A DNA stretch of 64,000 nt from Zoroaster sp. YZ-2022 (lineage: Eukaryota; Echinodermata; Asteroidea; Forcipulatida; Zoroasteridae): the NCBI GenBank assembly GCA_029582265.1, contig CM055828.1, positions 35,127,263 through 35,191,262 of the forward strand, written 5' to 3'. The translations under genes and the position numbers were made by a program. Positions 23,217 through 35,594 of the stretch are shown in pieces; the stretch's first letter is position 1, and every line of letters starts with the position of its first letter. The notes beneath the pieces were generated by a model. It did not search any database. It was not told where the DNA came from and was given only the letters and a program-made list of their open reading frames with translations.

Positions 23217-26200
23217 CTATTCTTCCACATTCTCGTTCACCGTCCCTGCCCTTTCCTCGTCATCACACTGCTCATTTGCCTCCATGTCGCTTGTTGGCTC
23301 TCTCCTCATTTGCATAGACATTGACCTTGTTGCCATTGACGATGACCTGGCTGCAAATAAGGAACCGGGTGTCTCCAGTGGAGATGCTGCATCAGTTGAT
23401 TGTGAAGTGACTGCTAACGGCAATGTGGATGTTTCCATCGGTAATGACCCAATTGCCTCTGATCCCTGCTCCATGGTCAATGGATTTTCAAGGGGATTTA
23501 CTCTCAAGGTAGAGTGCCAGTTAGTGTTCTGGCCATTGTCATTTCCCATCAGAGGTGATAAAGAGTTTGAATGGCTCCCTCTAGTGTCAGGATTATCTTC
23601 AAGAATGTTTGAACCAAGCGTATGGGTGATGTTTAAGTGCGTGGCCCTATAATCGTCAGAGGTTGACGGTGCTCCATAAGCTATACTGCCTCCATGCCCA
23701 GAAGACAGAGGCACACTGATCCTTGTATCAGCAATGTTCACAGTGTAGATGCCACTGCTCTTTCTATTCTGCACGTTGTCTTTCAACTGTTCTGTCTTTT
23801 TGTCTGAGGAAGGATCATCATCTTGGGCATATCTCTTTGGTGCTTTCCGTACTCGCACAGGTCTACCATCATGCCGCTCACTCTGGCTTGAACAAACAGT
23901 CTCTGTTGCTGTACCTCTCTTTGAGCTCTGTCTTTGCCGTTTGTCCTCGGATGATCTCTCACCCCCAGCAGACAAACCTCCGGCGTGTATTTCAGCTGGA
24001 TCTGAGTCTCCACGATAAGAGTCACTCAAAATCTCTCCAGTTGGACCTTCATTCTTTCCGAGTGGTAACCATTTCCCTTCCCTTGAAGTCTCCCCTCTAC
24101 TTTCTCTCCGTGAGAGTGCAACCTCCTCCAAATTATCTGCAGTATCCTCCCCATGAATATGACTCTCTGTACAAGTGCTTGTTCCACAGGTGGTACCCTC
24201 ATCAGTGTCCACAACGGTGCCCCCAAATGTTTTCCGTTGATGTCTCCCAGGTCTACCTCGTCTTGTTCTAGGTCTCCTCATCTTGTCTTCTCCATTAACC
24301 CTGGTCTTGTCTTGGTTTTTGTCCTTCTCTTCTCTCGGTCCTTTGCAGCTCTGGTAATGCCTCTTAGCATGGTAGCGAGTATAAAAGCCTTTGTTACATG
24401 ACATGCACTGGAAGTCTCGTTTCCAGGTATGAGTCTTAGCATGCTTTTGCAGCATTCGCTGATTCTTGAATTTGCGCTCACACTTTTCGCATTCAAACTA
24501 TAAAACGAAAGTGAGCAAAATGTAATACTGAATAAATTTTTGATAAAATACAAATCGTTTTGGAAGTTTGTTTTGGGGGTATGGCTAAACTACAATAATT
24601 CCATTTGAAATGCAATGGACCCTGGATAAAAACAATGTTAATGACCATCATTATTGGGCCTGTCGTAACCCAAAAGGGATTGAGCAATATGGTAGCTAAA
24701 ACACCACAACTTAGGACACTCTCCAGATACTCCATCCTCCTGACCTAAATGAAAAATACTAATGAAATCAATTCCCTATAAAATCTCAAAAATTATAGCT
24801 CTGCACTTTGCATCAATAGTTACTAGTTGCCAAGGAGAAATTGACCGATCAAAGCATCAATAGTTACTAGTTGCCAAGGAGAAATTGACCGATCAACTTA
24901 AAGGGAAGTAACAACTTTGTTTTTTTGTTGTTAAAGTTCATTTCAAGAAATATAGCACAAAACAAAGCCATGAAAATTTTATTACAAAAACTGCTCACGT
25001 TTGAAAGAAAATTATGATAAACTGTTCCAAGTAATAACAAAATATTGCCAGGTTTGTAAATTCTGCATAACAATTCTTTTTTCTCCAAGATGAAAGCAAT
25101 TCAGGAAGAATAATTTCTCAGGATGACTGATACCTGAACCAATTTTACACCTAATAAGCTTTTGGATGATAATTTGGTAATTATTGATGTTGTACCTTCC
25201 CTTTATTAAAGATCTTGCAATTCAGAGAAAATGGTGAAAATTAATAATCAAAATTATAGCATACCTCTTGCTCTGAAGTCTCATGCGAGTATTTGTGCTG
25301 CCTCAATGTTGAATGGGTTGCAAAGGTCAGGTCACAAAATGGACACTTGAGAAGTTTCTCTCCAGTGTGGGTAGTCATGTGGGCAATTAGATGAATCTTC
25401 TGTCTAAATGCCTTGTGGCAAATATCACAAATGAACCTTCTCTCTTCTACAAAAAACAAACAGTTTTGTACATTATTATTTCTCTTTTTAAAGCAACTGG
25501 AAAAGTAAAATTCATTTTTAGGAATGAAATACTTTCAAAATGCAAGAACCGACAAATATGTCAAGAGCATTTTTGTATTGAAAAAAAAAAATAATAATTA
25601 TTCAAGGTTTGGACCATTGTCAAAAATTAGGTTTCTTTTCATGTGCAAATGGTAATATGCACTTATTTCTCCAGCAATTTTCACCATCAATGCATGTCAT
25701 TTGTGTTTATCTGATGTGTGCATCATCTACAGAGTTTTATACAATCATTTCAATGATTGTGCTTGCATACAGGTAATCAGACTAAGATGACCGCAACATG
25801 ATAAAACGTCTATATCACTCACCTGTGTGGATCTTTGTATGAATACGAAGATTGCTCGGGTCGGAGAACGGCTTCCCGCAGTGTTCGCACTTGTATGGTT
25901 TCAGACCCATATGGGTAAGCATGTGCAGTTGTAGCTTTGTGTTGGATATGAAGGCCCGGGGACAGAGTGTGCACTTGTAGCGTCGGGCTGTCATGTCAGG
26001 GTGCTTGTAACCAAGATGGTGGATCAGCTGTTTGCGCTGGAAGAAATGCATGGGGCACTGAGTGCAGTGGAATGATGATTCGGGTGTGTCTGGTACTCCT
26101 TGGGAGAGATGGGGGTGGGGTGGAAGTACAAATGTGTTATCAAATATTTCAATGCTGGTCTTGTGTGCCGACTCTGGCTTGCTAATCAAATTGTATTGCC

Positions 26201-29200
26201 ATAACAGGACCTAGAAGGAAATACATGTCAAACCAATAAGAACTAAGGCTGAGTCTGAATTGAGCATTTATGGCTATGGCTATTGGCTGTAGCGGCAATA
26301 ATGAAATATAGGAAGAAACAGTGATCTAGCCGTAGCCATAGCTGCCATTTTGGATACAGCCTAACTTACCCTGCCACTGTGCATAGTCCTTACTATACCA
26401 CAACCTTAGCTCCTCCCCCTCCATTATGAGTTTGTTAGTGGTGAAGTAAATGTTTCCTCCACTTTGGTGGGCCACTAAATTCTGCTCGTGCGTCCTGTTG
26501 GCCAGCTTGACATAGGTCATCCAATTGCATTGGTTCTCATCAGAAATATCAATGCAGTGGCCGACAACGCCGTTACGATAGATCTACAATGGTTAGAGCA
26601 AAATAAATGCTGAAAAATATTAGTTGATAATTAAGGGGGCATGGGTATGTTATGTATTTGTTGAGTGTATGTAATGATCCCCGACGTTAAATATCCCTCA
26701 GATGGACACACAGACTCATGGTTCCTCTGAACAAGGAGTCTAGAGATTCACAGTGTAAATGAAAAGATATAACAATTACCTTCCACAGCCTGGTTGAGTG
26801 TGTCTCTAAAATACTTTCATCTTTACTGATAATTTTTCCAATCAAAGGCCCAAATTGACAGCGTGCCTCTACACGCTCCACCGCAATCACACCTGCATCA
26901 TTGATAAGAAAAAATAATTCAATATAGTAGAGTTCAAATGTTGTCATATATTTCACTCAATTCACATCAATATTCCCTCCACTGTTGGAAAACAAGTCTT
27001 TAAATTTCAAATAAAGATAGCGATGACCCTCATTTAAAACTGAATGGTGTGTGGTGTTTCTGAAACCCCGCCCCCCCCCAACAAAAATGACTACATTTGG
27101 ATAACCCACACTGAAACCTTCGAAACAGAAAGATGATCCATTTCTAAACATACTTGAGAAAATCTGTTAACCCCTTGTGTACGGTTGACGGCTATAGCCG
27201 CGGCCGGTGAATTCATTGACTTTCCAGCTGCATTTGCTGAGAATTCGCCTTGAATAGAAATCTTCAAGAAGGCTGATAGTTTGGTGAACCATATTGTTCT
27301 TGAAATGGAGTGTTATGTAATAGATTGGGCTTTCGAGAGCATTCTGAATACAGCCTTTTCATGAGATTTCTGAACACCGGCCTTTCAATTACTCTATGTG
27401 GGGACTTCACGTGTGATGAATAAGGTATGCCCGACTTGGCTTGCACACTTATTGTTTGGTCTATACGCTTGGCTGAACAGCGGAGTTGTGCACATGTCCA
27501 CGGCTGGTTTGACCCGGTGCTCCCTGGTGTCATAGATGTTGTCCGCAACCACCTTCACTCGGTAAAAATAATACTGTATGCAAGGGGTTAAATAAGTCTA
27601 ATAAATTTGAAAAGGTAGGGGGGGGGGGGTATGGCACACATATCTTACAAGTATGCTATGAATCATACCATAACGGTTTCCATGGCCACCAACAAGTGTG
27701 TCCGACAGCTTCAACATAGTTGGTAACGTCAATTTAGCCTTGCATGGTATCTCTCCATCACGGATGATCGTAGGAGGGCCATGGGTTGTACACGTTGTTG
27801 GATTGTAGTGATTACAATCAACGCACCCTAGGGATCAAGGCATTCTCATCACGTCAATAATAGTCATCTTCAAGAAATGTCAGTAATGCCATAAAATTAG
27901 CTCAAGGAATAAATAAATGATGAAGAGAATAGCTGTCACATTAAAAATACTGAGCATCAAGACTTCTATTAAAGCCAATGTACACTAATAGTAATCTCAA
28001 ATAAACCTAAATGATCAAAGATTTACAAGAAAAATACTTGGTATCAAACATCCTTTGAAATATTTCTGTCTCAGGTGCTATCGTTTTTGGTAAAATTTAA
28101 GAACTCATTTCCAAAAATTAATTTTCTCCATCCAAAGACAAAAATTCACATAAAAATCAAGGCAAACAATGTGATTTCATTTTCTCTATTTTCTTGTTAA
28201 TGAAACAATTCAATATGCTGAAACGTCCACATCTTTTAATTCTCATAATGTATGGATGCATTTACAGACATTTTACCTGCTTACATGGATTGTATACTGG
28301 ATTATTATTTATTATAAAAAAAACCAAAAGACCATTATAAAAACGGTAATGGTATCTATCCAAAGTGCTAACTTGTTATAGTGATAAATGCCTGTAACAT
28401 AATGCAAAAATTAAGAGCCTTTTCATTTTTACCAAATGTTCAATTTAGTGACATTTTGAATGTACACTTACATATGGTTGATGATTCCACCTCAAACGGC
28501 ATGGTAAGGTTTTCAATGGATTCACTAGCACCTAAATCTAAGGCTGTCATTTCCTCAGCACTCATGCTTGTGACGAGGCCATCTGGTGATATGGACACCA
28601 TACCCAAGTCTACCCCTCCTTGTCTCTGAGACTTGGCAACATTTGTGATCGATGGCACGGAGGAGACATCGAGAGTTTGTGAAGTCAATGATGAAGTCAG
28701 TGATGGGGCCAACTGTGAGGTCAACTGAGATGCTTGGTCCAAGGAATGGATGTTCCAGTACGGTTTTCCTTGCATTTCATTGACAGTAATGACTGGAGCG
28801 TGGTTTGTGGACACGGACGTCGTGGCTTGCATGGTTGTGGTGATGCATGGCGTGGATGTTGAGGTAACATACACATTAGATGGTGTGGTGACAGAGTGTG
28901 CTTGGAAAGACTGAAGTACAGACTGCGGTATCTGAATTGAATGCGGCGCTAAGCTCTGCTGACAAGACACAACCTGCTGGGTAAGACTGTCGGGAATCTG
29001 TGACGTAACCTGGGAGACGGGGATTGCCTGGGCCATACCGAGCTGGGACAATGGAATCGACATCTGCGGTTGAATGGTCCCTGTTGATTGTCCCTGATCT
29101 GGAGCAAGGTGAGTGGCTAACCGCGACAGAGAAACACCCTGAGTATTTGATAACTGAGCTACAGGTAGAGTGCTTGATGGGAGTGAACCTCGCTCCTGAG

Positions 29201-32200
29201 ATGCTTCAAGGAGGGGGCCAGCGATTTGGGATACAGGGATCGGCTGGCCAGTCATAAGCTGAGACAGTGGGATTGTCCTGGACTGTTTCTGGATGGCGTT
29301 AGGATCCTTGCTCTGATTATTATGGGTTGGGAGATGGATGGCAATACTCATGTTGATCATGGGGTTTTGACTGGCTTGCTGGTTATTGGTCAGACCGCTG
29401 TACAAAACAAAACAAAATTAAGAAGATTGAAAAGGAAGATATAAAAATTGTTTGTGAGCCAATATCTAAAAGCTTTGTCAAGTTTGGTTGAACAGAATCC
29501 AAAGTTTTGGCACACAGAAAATGCCCTAATTGGAAGCCATACAAAGTAAAAAGAAAGCAAAGCATACTAACCTATTACTAATTGGTACCAGTTGCAGTAC
29601 ATTGTTGTTACTGTTACTACTGTTACTTCCTCTGGATACTTCAGGCTGAATGTTGAATATCATTTGTTCCCCTCCTGGCTTGGTCATGAATGCATTTGTG
29701 ATGCCAGCTGTCAGGCTTCCGTCCCTCGCCAGAACCAGGGGGGACCCTAAGAATGTGCTCAGGGGTGCACTCTGGGTTGTGGTCGCTGGCACCATACTGG
29801 TGATAATGGAGGGGACCATCATCTGCGTCCCCAGCATTGTGTTTAGGGATGTGTTCATGGGTGCGTTAAAGGGAACCGCGGGGGATCCATTACTAGAAGG
29901 GGCACTCAACATTTGTGAGCCAAGCAGAGTATTCAGAGACACATTCTGTGTCACTGATGGCTGTCTACTGGTCACTGTAGGTGCAGTCATCATCTGTGTG
30001 TTCAGTAGTGTGTTCTGTGGTGTGGTAGGAGTTCCGATGACTGTGCCCAGATTAGACTGAATGAATCTGTTCTGATGCTGTGTGGGGACAGCCTGGAAAC
30101 TGCTAGACAGGCTTGCTGCATAAAAGAATTTGAAAATCATAATCATTAACGTGGACTAAGCTTGGGCGATAACACGATAATATCGAATATCGCGATACCT
30201 TTTTTATTCAATTATGATATCGAGAACCTTTTTAAGTTATCGGCATATTGGCAAATCGCGATTAAAAAAATATATCGCGATTAAAAAAAAATCAACATTG
30301 TGAGTCAAGTCAGAAATTCCATAGAAACAAAATTAGAACAGTCTTTTCAGATTTTAGAAGTGAGAAACAAAAGCGAACTACTTCAGAAGTACATACATGT
30401 TCTGCAAACGAATTTGTGATTTATTGTGACGCTTGTAGAGGGGTATATACCTGTGGTTATTGGCTCTAAAGCAATCCTGCATGAATGAACAAATAATTGA
30501 GATATTATTGAAAATCGCGATATATGTTTGCCGATATATCGTGGATGAAAAAAATCGGTATCGCCCAAGCTTAACATGGACAATGGAAATCATAGAAGAT
30601 TAGTTTGTAGGGCTCCCCTCCATGCCTTGCCAGGTGTCATTTCTCTAATTAGTTTAGTTCAATTGAGTTCATTCATGTATTCATGTATGTCACCTTTGTA
30701 TAATATGTTTATATATATCATATATACATAATTTAAAAAAAAAATTAAATTTTTTTTAAATTTTTTAAATTTTTTATTATTTTTTTTCATATTTTTTTTT
30801 CTTTTTCTCTTTCTCTTTTTTTTCACTCTGGTCTGCAGTGAACCATTTGATTGGCCTATCAGATGACCTCTTTAGTCATTTACTGATGTGGCTATTGTTC
30901 ACAGTTGCTTTTATATATATATATATAAAAAAAAGACGCTTAAGACAAAGGGTTAAGTGGACATGTCTGAGTTGAGTCCCTTTTTGTTTACTTGTGACCA
31001 GACTTTGCTTTGGAAGAAATTACTAGTGGCTTTACCTGAATTAACCCTAACTCCCTAGGCCCACTTACTTACACATAACCTGAATGCAGAATCCTCCAAA
31101 ATCCTTCAGTAGTAAAGCAAGCACAATGACCACTACCACTGTGTGCAAATGACATGTATGCACATATGTGTTTATAATCTGTGATACATGTACATGGCCC
31201 AAAGGCCAGGGACCCTCCCTGCATGCATGGAGCAATAAACAGTGTCCACTGACCCAAGCACTGACCTTGCAATCACTACAACAAACAAGGATGTACATGT
31301 ACCATGGAGGAAGGAAGGGAAGTATGCTTAATAACCTCAATCCTCCAAAATCATGTAATCTCAATCCTCCATTTTCATCCAGTGTCAAATATAGCCTGAT
31401 AACCTCAATCCTCCAAGCAAATAATCACATCTGCCCTCAATCCTTCAAAATCCTTCACCACTGCAATTTCCACATAACCTCAATCCTTCAAAAGCCTTCA
31501 CTTTGGCAAAGAGGATTTTGGAGGATTTGGGAAGGTTAGGGTTGATAGAAATAACTTAGTTACAACTCTAGTACACAGTGAGTGTATGTAGCAGTGTCTT
31601 TGGATACACCATGTCTTGTTGGGTTGAGATTCTGTTTGCCAAACAGTATTAAACTAATATACAAGTCACACACCTTTATGAATGCAAAGGCACATGACTG
31701 ACATAGCAGCAATTTGTTGCATCAGTGCAACAAGGTCGTATCATAGTTACGACCTTGTTGCAGACATGGATTTTGCTCAGTGCAACAAGGTCGTATCTTC
31801 TTACAAAGTTCCAGGATGAACACGCAAAACCTATGGAAGAAGATACGACGTTGCACACAATTGTTTTAATGTATGCAAATTTATGCACTATGCACATACG
31901 ACCTTGTTGCATTTTTTAGATACGACCTTGTTGCACTGATGTGACGAATTGTCAAGGATAGGAGTGACCCTATTGGTTAATTAATGCCATTTGATTGACA
32001 GGCTAGATAGATGTATTAGCCAAATATGTCAGTCAAAATCCCTACAAAACCATTTACAAGTATGCGTATATGTTTTTATATACACATTTGGTTTGTCAGG
32101 ATTTGTCTTGGGTATCGATAGGTCAAGCTTTTCCCTTCTAGGGTACTCTGCTCTATCCAACATCATACTAGTACCTGAGTTCTGTAACAGTGCACTGTCA

Positions 32201-33658
32201 ATTCCTTGCACCTCATTTGTTGATACCGATGGGTGTAATGCCAGTTGATTCAACAGCTGCCTGTCTACCTGTATCATGACTGTGCTGGGGATGGACACTG
32301 GGATGGTGGGTGGCATTTGTAGACCCATGGTATTCTGAAATAAGACAAATATTTAATAAGGTAATATCAAGAAGGAAAAACAATGACAAATTTATTTTTA
32401 AAAAAATCAATGCATTGTAAACATTTTTACTCTGGTCACTGGGTAAATTTTTTACTTAACTAGAACATCCATGCGTCAAAATTTGAAAGAGGCGTGGAAC
32501 TTGATTTAAAGGCAAAATAAAGTCATTATGCCCATTTGTACTGTACACTTAATGAAGATCAAAATATATGGTTAGAAATCACCTGAGAAATGTACAGCTC
32601 AAATGGTCCACACATGCCGGTCAATGTTGAATAACAATTACAGACATGTTAAAGGGACAATATCGTCATGATCAACAGGGCATGGAATCGGAGTGCTAGT
32701 TTTAGATTAACTCACTGAGTGAAAATAATACCCTACATGATAAGGTCATATTATCGTTGCTGCTGCATAAATGGAGTGTCGTGGCCGAGCGGTCTAGCTT
32801 ACCGGACTCAAGTTCTGGTGTTAGCAGCAGAATGTGGGTTCGAAACCCAGCCGTGACACTTGTGTCCTTGAGCAAGACACTTAACCATAATTGCTTCTCT
32901 CCACCCAGGGGTTAAATGGGTACCTGTGAGGGCAGAGTTGGTTGATTAGCCCTATATGCGCTGTAATGGCAGCAATTGAGCTGTATACTCCCCAGGGAGC
33001 TGAGATGGTTTCAGGAATGATTTATGAGCCTTATGAGCCTTATGAGCAGGGGTAATAATATAATGCGCCTTGAGCACCACTCAGTTGGTGAATACGTGCG
33101 CTATATAAGTCCACACATTATTATTATTATTATTATAAATGAGCCAGTAATTTTCAGTCACTGTGTTCATCATAAACTAGGGCACCGATTCCATGCCCTG
33201 TTGAACGTCTGCTCTGATCGTGACGATATTGGCCCTTTAATGGTCCCTGTAAACTCTGAATAGACTTTTGTTGCCTTTCCTAACCTCATTGATTCCAATC
33301 TGGGGCCCAATTTCATGCAGAAAAAAATGCTTACAAGAAATATTTACTAAGCAGATTTTGTTGGTTACCAGCAAAACTTCCACACAAAATGTGTGTATTT
33401 TGGCGGGTAGTCTGTTTTAAAATGCTTAACGAAAATATTTGCTAAGCAACATTCTCTGCTTAGTAGCTCTATGAATTGGCCCCTGGAGGTGATCAATCTA
33501 TAAACACTAACAATACATCGGTATATTTGAAGATAAATTACCTGGGATACAGATGAGGCTGTATGATGGCTCTGTCCTCCCCGAGAGCCATTGACAACGG
33601 CATTGACAGCATTACTCAGCTGGTCAACATTGATGGCTGCTAATGAATCACTCATCAT
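23217..33658 (-). CDS. PRDM4: PR domain zinc finger protein 4, 10 coding exons, complete
   Basis: Coding exons: 33658-33542, 32334-32175, 30115-29572, 29397-28472, 27827-27669, 26892-26780, 26583-26370, 26098-25823, 25446-25265, 24497-23217. The total of 3972 nt gives 1323 aa; every junction is GT-AG and in phase. A nuclear transcription regulator is expected from the family. Order: Gln/Ser/Thr-rich N-terminus with short repeats (1-580); CX2CX7CX2H zinc knuckle (C584, C587, C595, H598); PR/SET-like domain (about 610-745) with FGPLIG, CNWM, EQNLVA and YSKDYAQ; three C2H2 fingers (about 755-836), two more (840-895), then a sixth and a C2HC seventh (about 898-950). RRGRPGR at 976-982 looks like an AT-hook, and a polar tail follows. 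Knuckle, PR and finger order match human PRDM4 (about 801 aa); both tails are longer here. The ATG at 33658 directly follows a 3' splice site, so 5' UTR exon(s) lie upstream, perhaps in the CpG-rich segment near 35900-36180. Confidence 0.93.
24810..24896. repeat. Exact tandem duplication, 43-44 bp x 2
   Basis: The segment gcatcaatagttactagttg through attgaccgatcaa is repeated back to back within a PRDM4 intron, with no visible divergence. It is either a recent duplication or an assembly artefact. Confidence 0.8.
27167..27591. mobile_element. TTAA-bounded MITE, family G (ttaaccccttg...)
   Basis: This 425-bp element is inserted in a PRDM4 intron. Left end TTAACCCCTTGTGTACGG and right end CTGTATGCAAGGGGTTAA are inverted copies. 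The interior is relatively CpG-rich compared with flanking intron. Confidence 0.8.
28010..28290. repeat. Dispersed repeat related to the head of the 59-bp satellite
   Basis: Shares 'tcaaacatcctttgaaatattt' (about 28048) and 'tatggatgcatttacagacattt' (about 28250) in the same order with 61085-61300, just before the satellite array begins. The middle is diverged. A single satellite-like monomer is therefore present here. Confidence 0.65.
30158..30572. mobile_element. TA-bounded MITE, family E, copy 2 (inverted)
   Basis: Termini agcttgggcgataacacgat and atcggtatcgcccaagct are inverted and flanked by TA. The interior has the same 'ttgcaaacg...cacttcagaagtacatacatg' blocks as 19658-20008 in the opposite orientation. 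It lies in a PRDM4 intron. Confidence 0.8.
31041..31545. mobile_element. TTAA-bounded MITE, family B1, long copy
   Basis: About 505 bp, from TTAACCCTAACTCCCTAGG to GGGAAGGTTAGGGTTGA (right TTAA mutated to TTGA). It contains three imperfect 'cctcaatcctccaaaatc' repeats near 31335-31500. It lies in a PRDM4 intron. Confidence 0.75.
31723..31938. mobile_element. MITE family H (TIR cagtgcaacaaggtcgtatc), single-unit copy
   Basis: The 216-bp element begins cagtgcaacaaggtcgtatc and ends gatacgaccttgttgcactg, a perfect 20-bp inverted terminus. The motif is also repeated internally at both ends. The copy at 56371 has expanded one internal segment into a five-unit array. Confidence 0.88.
32773..33136 (+). 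mobile_element. tRNA-derived SINE, family 1, copy 1
   Basis: The tRNA-like head has A-box-like tggccgagcggt and B-box-like ggttcgaaacc. A body follows with 'cttgagcaagacacttaacc' and 'cacccaggggttaaatgggt', and an (att)n tail at 33117-33136. The acceptor stem cannot pair, so this is not a tRNA gene. It lies in a PRDM4 intron, oriented against the gene. Other copies: 47023, 48998, 55111 and 60053. Confidence 0.88.
33301..33486. mobile_element. Foldback element (ggggcccaatttcatg / ...tgaattggcccc)
   Basis: The termini tggggcccaatttcatgcag and ctctatgaattggcccctgg form an inverted pair. The interior holds mirrored 'gcttacaagaaatatttactaagcag' and 'aaaatatttgctaagcaacattctctgctta' blocks. A related short copy is at 42644-42757. 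Confidence 0.7.
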
Positions 33659-33789
33659 CTTTGCAATGTAGGAGAGTGAAACCGATTTGAGGAACCCAGA
33701 AAGAATTCTGCAGTCATAAATATTGGAAACAATGTAGAATACAACGGCCAATTTCCTATCCAAATATCACAAATATCACAGATTTTCCA

Positions 33790-34320
33790 TTAACCTTAAC
33801 CTTGAGGTTACATGCTACATGCTCTTTGCTAAAGCGAAGGATTTTGGAGGATTGAGGTTATTAGACATACTTGCCTTTCCATGGTATATGTACATCCATG
33901 TTTGTTGTAGTGATTGCAAGGTCAGTGTTTGGGTCAGTGGACACTATTTATTGCTCCATGCATGCAGGGAGGGTCCCTGGCCATGTATCACAGATTAGAA
34001 ACACATGTGTGCACACATGTCATGTGCTTGCTTTACCACTGAAGGATTTTGGAGGATTCAGGTTATGTGTAAGCAAATGGGCCTAGGGAGTTAGGGAGGA
34101 TTCAGGTTATGTGTAAGCAAATGGGCCTAGGGAGTTAGGAAGGATTCAGGTTATGTGTAAGCAAGTGGGCCTAGGGAGTTAGGAAGGATTCAGGTTATGT
34201 GTAAGCAAATGGGCCTAGGGAGTTAGGAAGGATTCAGGTTATGTGTAAGCAAATGGGCCTAGGGAGTTAGGAAGGATTCAGGTTATGTGTAAGCAAATGG
34301 GCCTAGGGAGTTAGGGTTAA
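33790..34320. mobile_element. TTAA-bounded MITE, family B1, with internal 44-bp minisatellite
   Basis: From TTAACCTTAACCTTGAGG to GAGTTAGGGTTAA. Positions 34053-34316 are six head-to-tail units of exactly 44 bp (starts at 34053, 34097, 34141, 34185, 34229, 34273), each reading aggattcaggttatgtgtaa onward to ctagggagttag. Other B1 copies have one such unit, so the array grew inside this copy. It lies just upstream of the PRDM4 ATG exon. Confidence 0.85.
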
Positions 34321-34940
34321 ATGATGACAGAGGACACACTTAAGGAGAGGAAAGTGTAGTCAAGTGAGGAGTGGAAACAATATTTTGGGAGATTTTGAGC
34401 AATGAATGTATACACATCCAGTAAGATGTTGGCCATTTTGTTAAAAACACATTGCTTAGACATTGTACGCAAGTGGCGGGTGGGTTTGACATTCTTTCCT
34501 AAATTTTACAGTTTTACTGTAACAGACAATGCTGATGCTGTGGCTAGTGTTATGTGTTATCTTTTTTATGAATGAATAATGAATAACATGAACAGGGGAC
34601 CAGAACCACATATTCTACTCACTTTATTACGGCTCATGCGACACTGAATTAAAAACATAAAGTGGAATGTAGAATACTGTAAAGGACTCAAACACGGATT
34701 CATTCTTGACCTTGATGACTTGTGACTCGGACTTGAATATGCTGATTTTGAGGTTTGATTGACAAAATGATTGCAGACTCGAGACAAGCTAGATAATTAG
34801 GAATCCCTTCATAGAATCATTTTTGATCATGTTGAGTGGCCATAAAGGTGCATGGACATGATGGACAATCATGGAATGAATGGACTCGACTCAATAAACA
34901 CTTTCACGGTAATATGCGTCATGTTTTTGGCAAAATTGAG

Positions 34941-35300
34941 TAGAATGTCAAACCCAACCACCACTTTTTCTCGTTCATTATAACCAATAATGTAATCTTA
35001 CCTGCTCAGTAAGGTAGAGAACATGATGATGGAATTATACAAATTATTCCAGAATATTTGTTTAATGAAAAATCAGACAATTTTGGTATACAATGACTTC
35101 TCAGTCATGTCAGTCTGATCTTGTCAACTCCCCCATTAGTGGCCAACACGGTCATCGTACTGCGCCGTGGCAACTATAATAGGAAATCCACTATAAAAGT
35201 GGATTTTAAAGATAGATTTCACTTTCTGTACCCCAAAAGACTGGTTATAGTGGTTGAAAAAAATTCCTCCAAATCCTTTAAAATTTGGCGGTTCGAAAAT
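34941..35300. mobile_element. MITE family D, copy 3 (inverted)
   Basis: Begins tagaatgtcaaacccaacca and continues through the family D blocks (aaccaataatgtaatcttacc, cagtcatgtcagtctgatct, ggattttaaagatag) to ttggcggttcgaaaat. The termini are more diverged than at 12618. Confidence 0.75.
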
Positions 35301-35387
35301 ATTTTATTTTGCAAACTTGTTGTTGTCGGGTCGCAGACGGCAACAAGTGTTCAAAACAAACAATTTTGCCCCATCAAAAACATGTCA

Positions 35388-35594
35388 TAAGTAAGACTAA
35401 CTGCGGTGACACCATGTGAATTCTCAATTGAGTAGTTATTAGTTCTGAAAAGAACTGGAGGTACAACTCGACGTTTCGATCAGTGTGCTCTGATCGTCCT
35501 CAGGAGAACGTTGAGTTGTACCTCCAGTTCTTTTCAGAACTAATTACTACTCAATTGAGAATTCACATGGTGTCACCGCAATTAGTCTTACTTA
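35388..35594. repeat. Near-perfect palindrome (82-nt arms) enclosing a hammerhead-like motif
   Basis: Arms 35388-35469 and 35513-35594 are inverted copies with about two or three mismatches. On the minus strand the loop reads CTGAGGA (35503-35497), a 6-bp stem GATCAG/CTGATC, then GAAAC and GTC (35472-35470), with a 13-bp outer stem. That is the order of a type I hammerhead, except for one extra C before the inner stem. Hammerheads with a minimal stem III are known from Penelope-like retroelements. No reverse transcriptase is present here. Confidence 0.6.

Noticed and set aside
23284..24271. Long plus-strand open frames of 122 and 182 codons
   Set aside because: They are antisense to the last PRDM4 coding exon, whose fingers and splice phase are unambiguous.
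32773..32862. Possible tRNA-Leu/Ser gene
   Set aside because: A and B boxes are present, but the acceptor stem does not pair and the sequence continues into a SINE body shared by five copies.
34053..34316. CRISPR-like regular array
   Set aside because: Units are contiguous with no spacers, inside an animal transposon copy.
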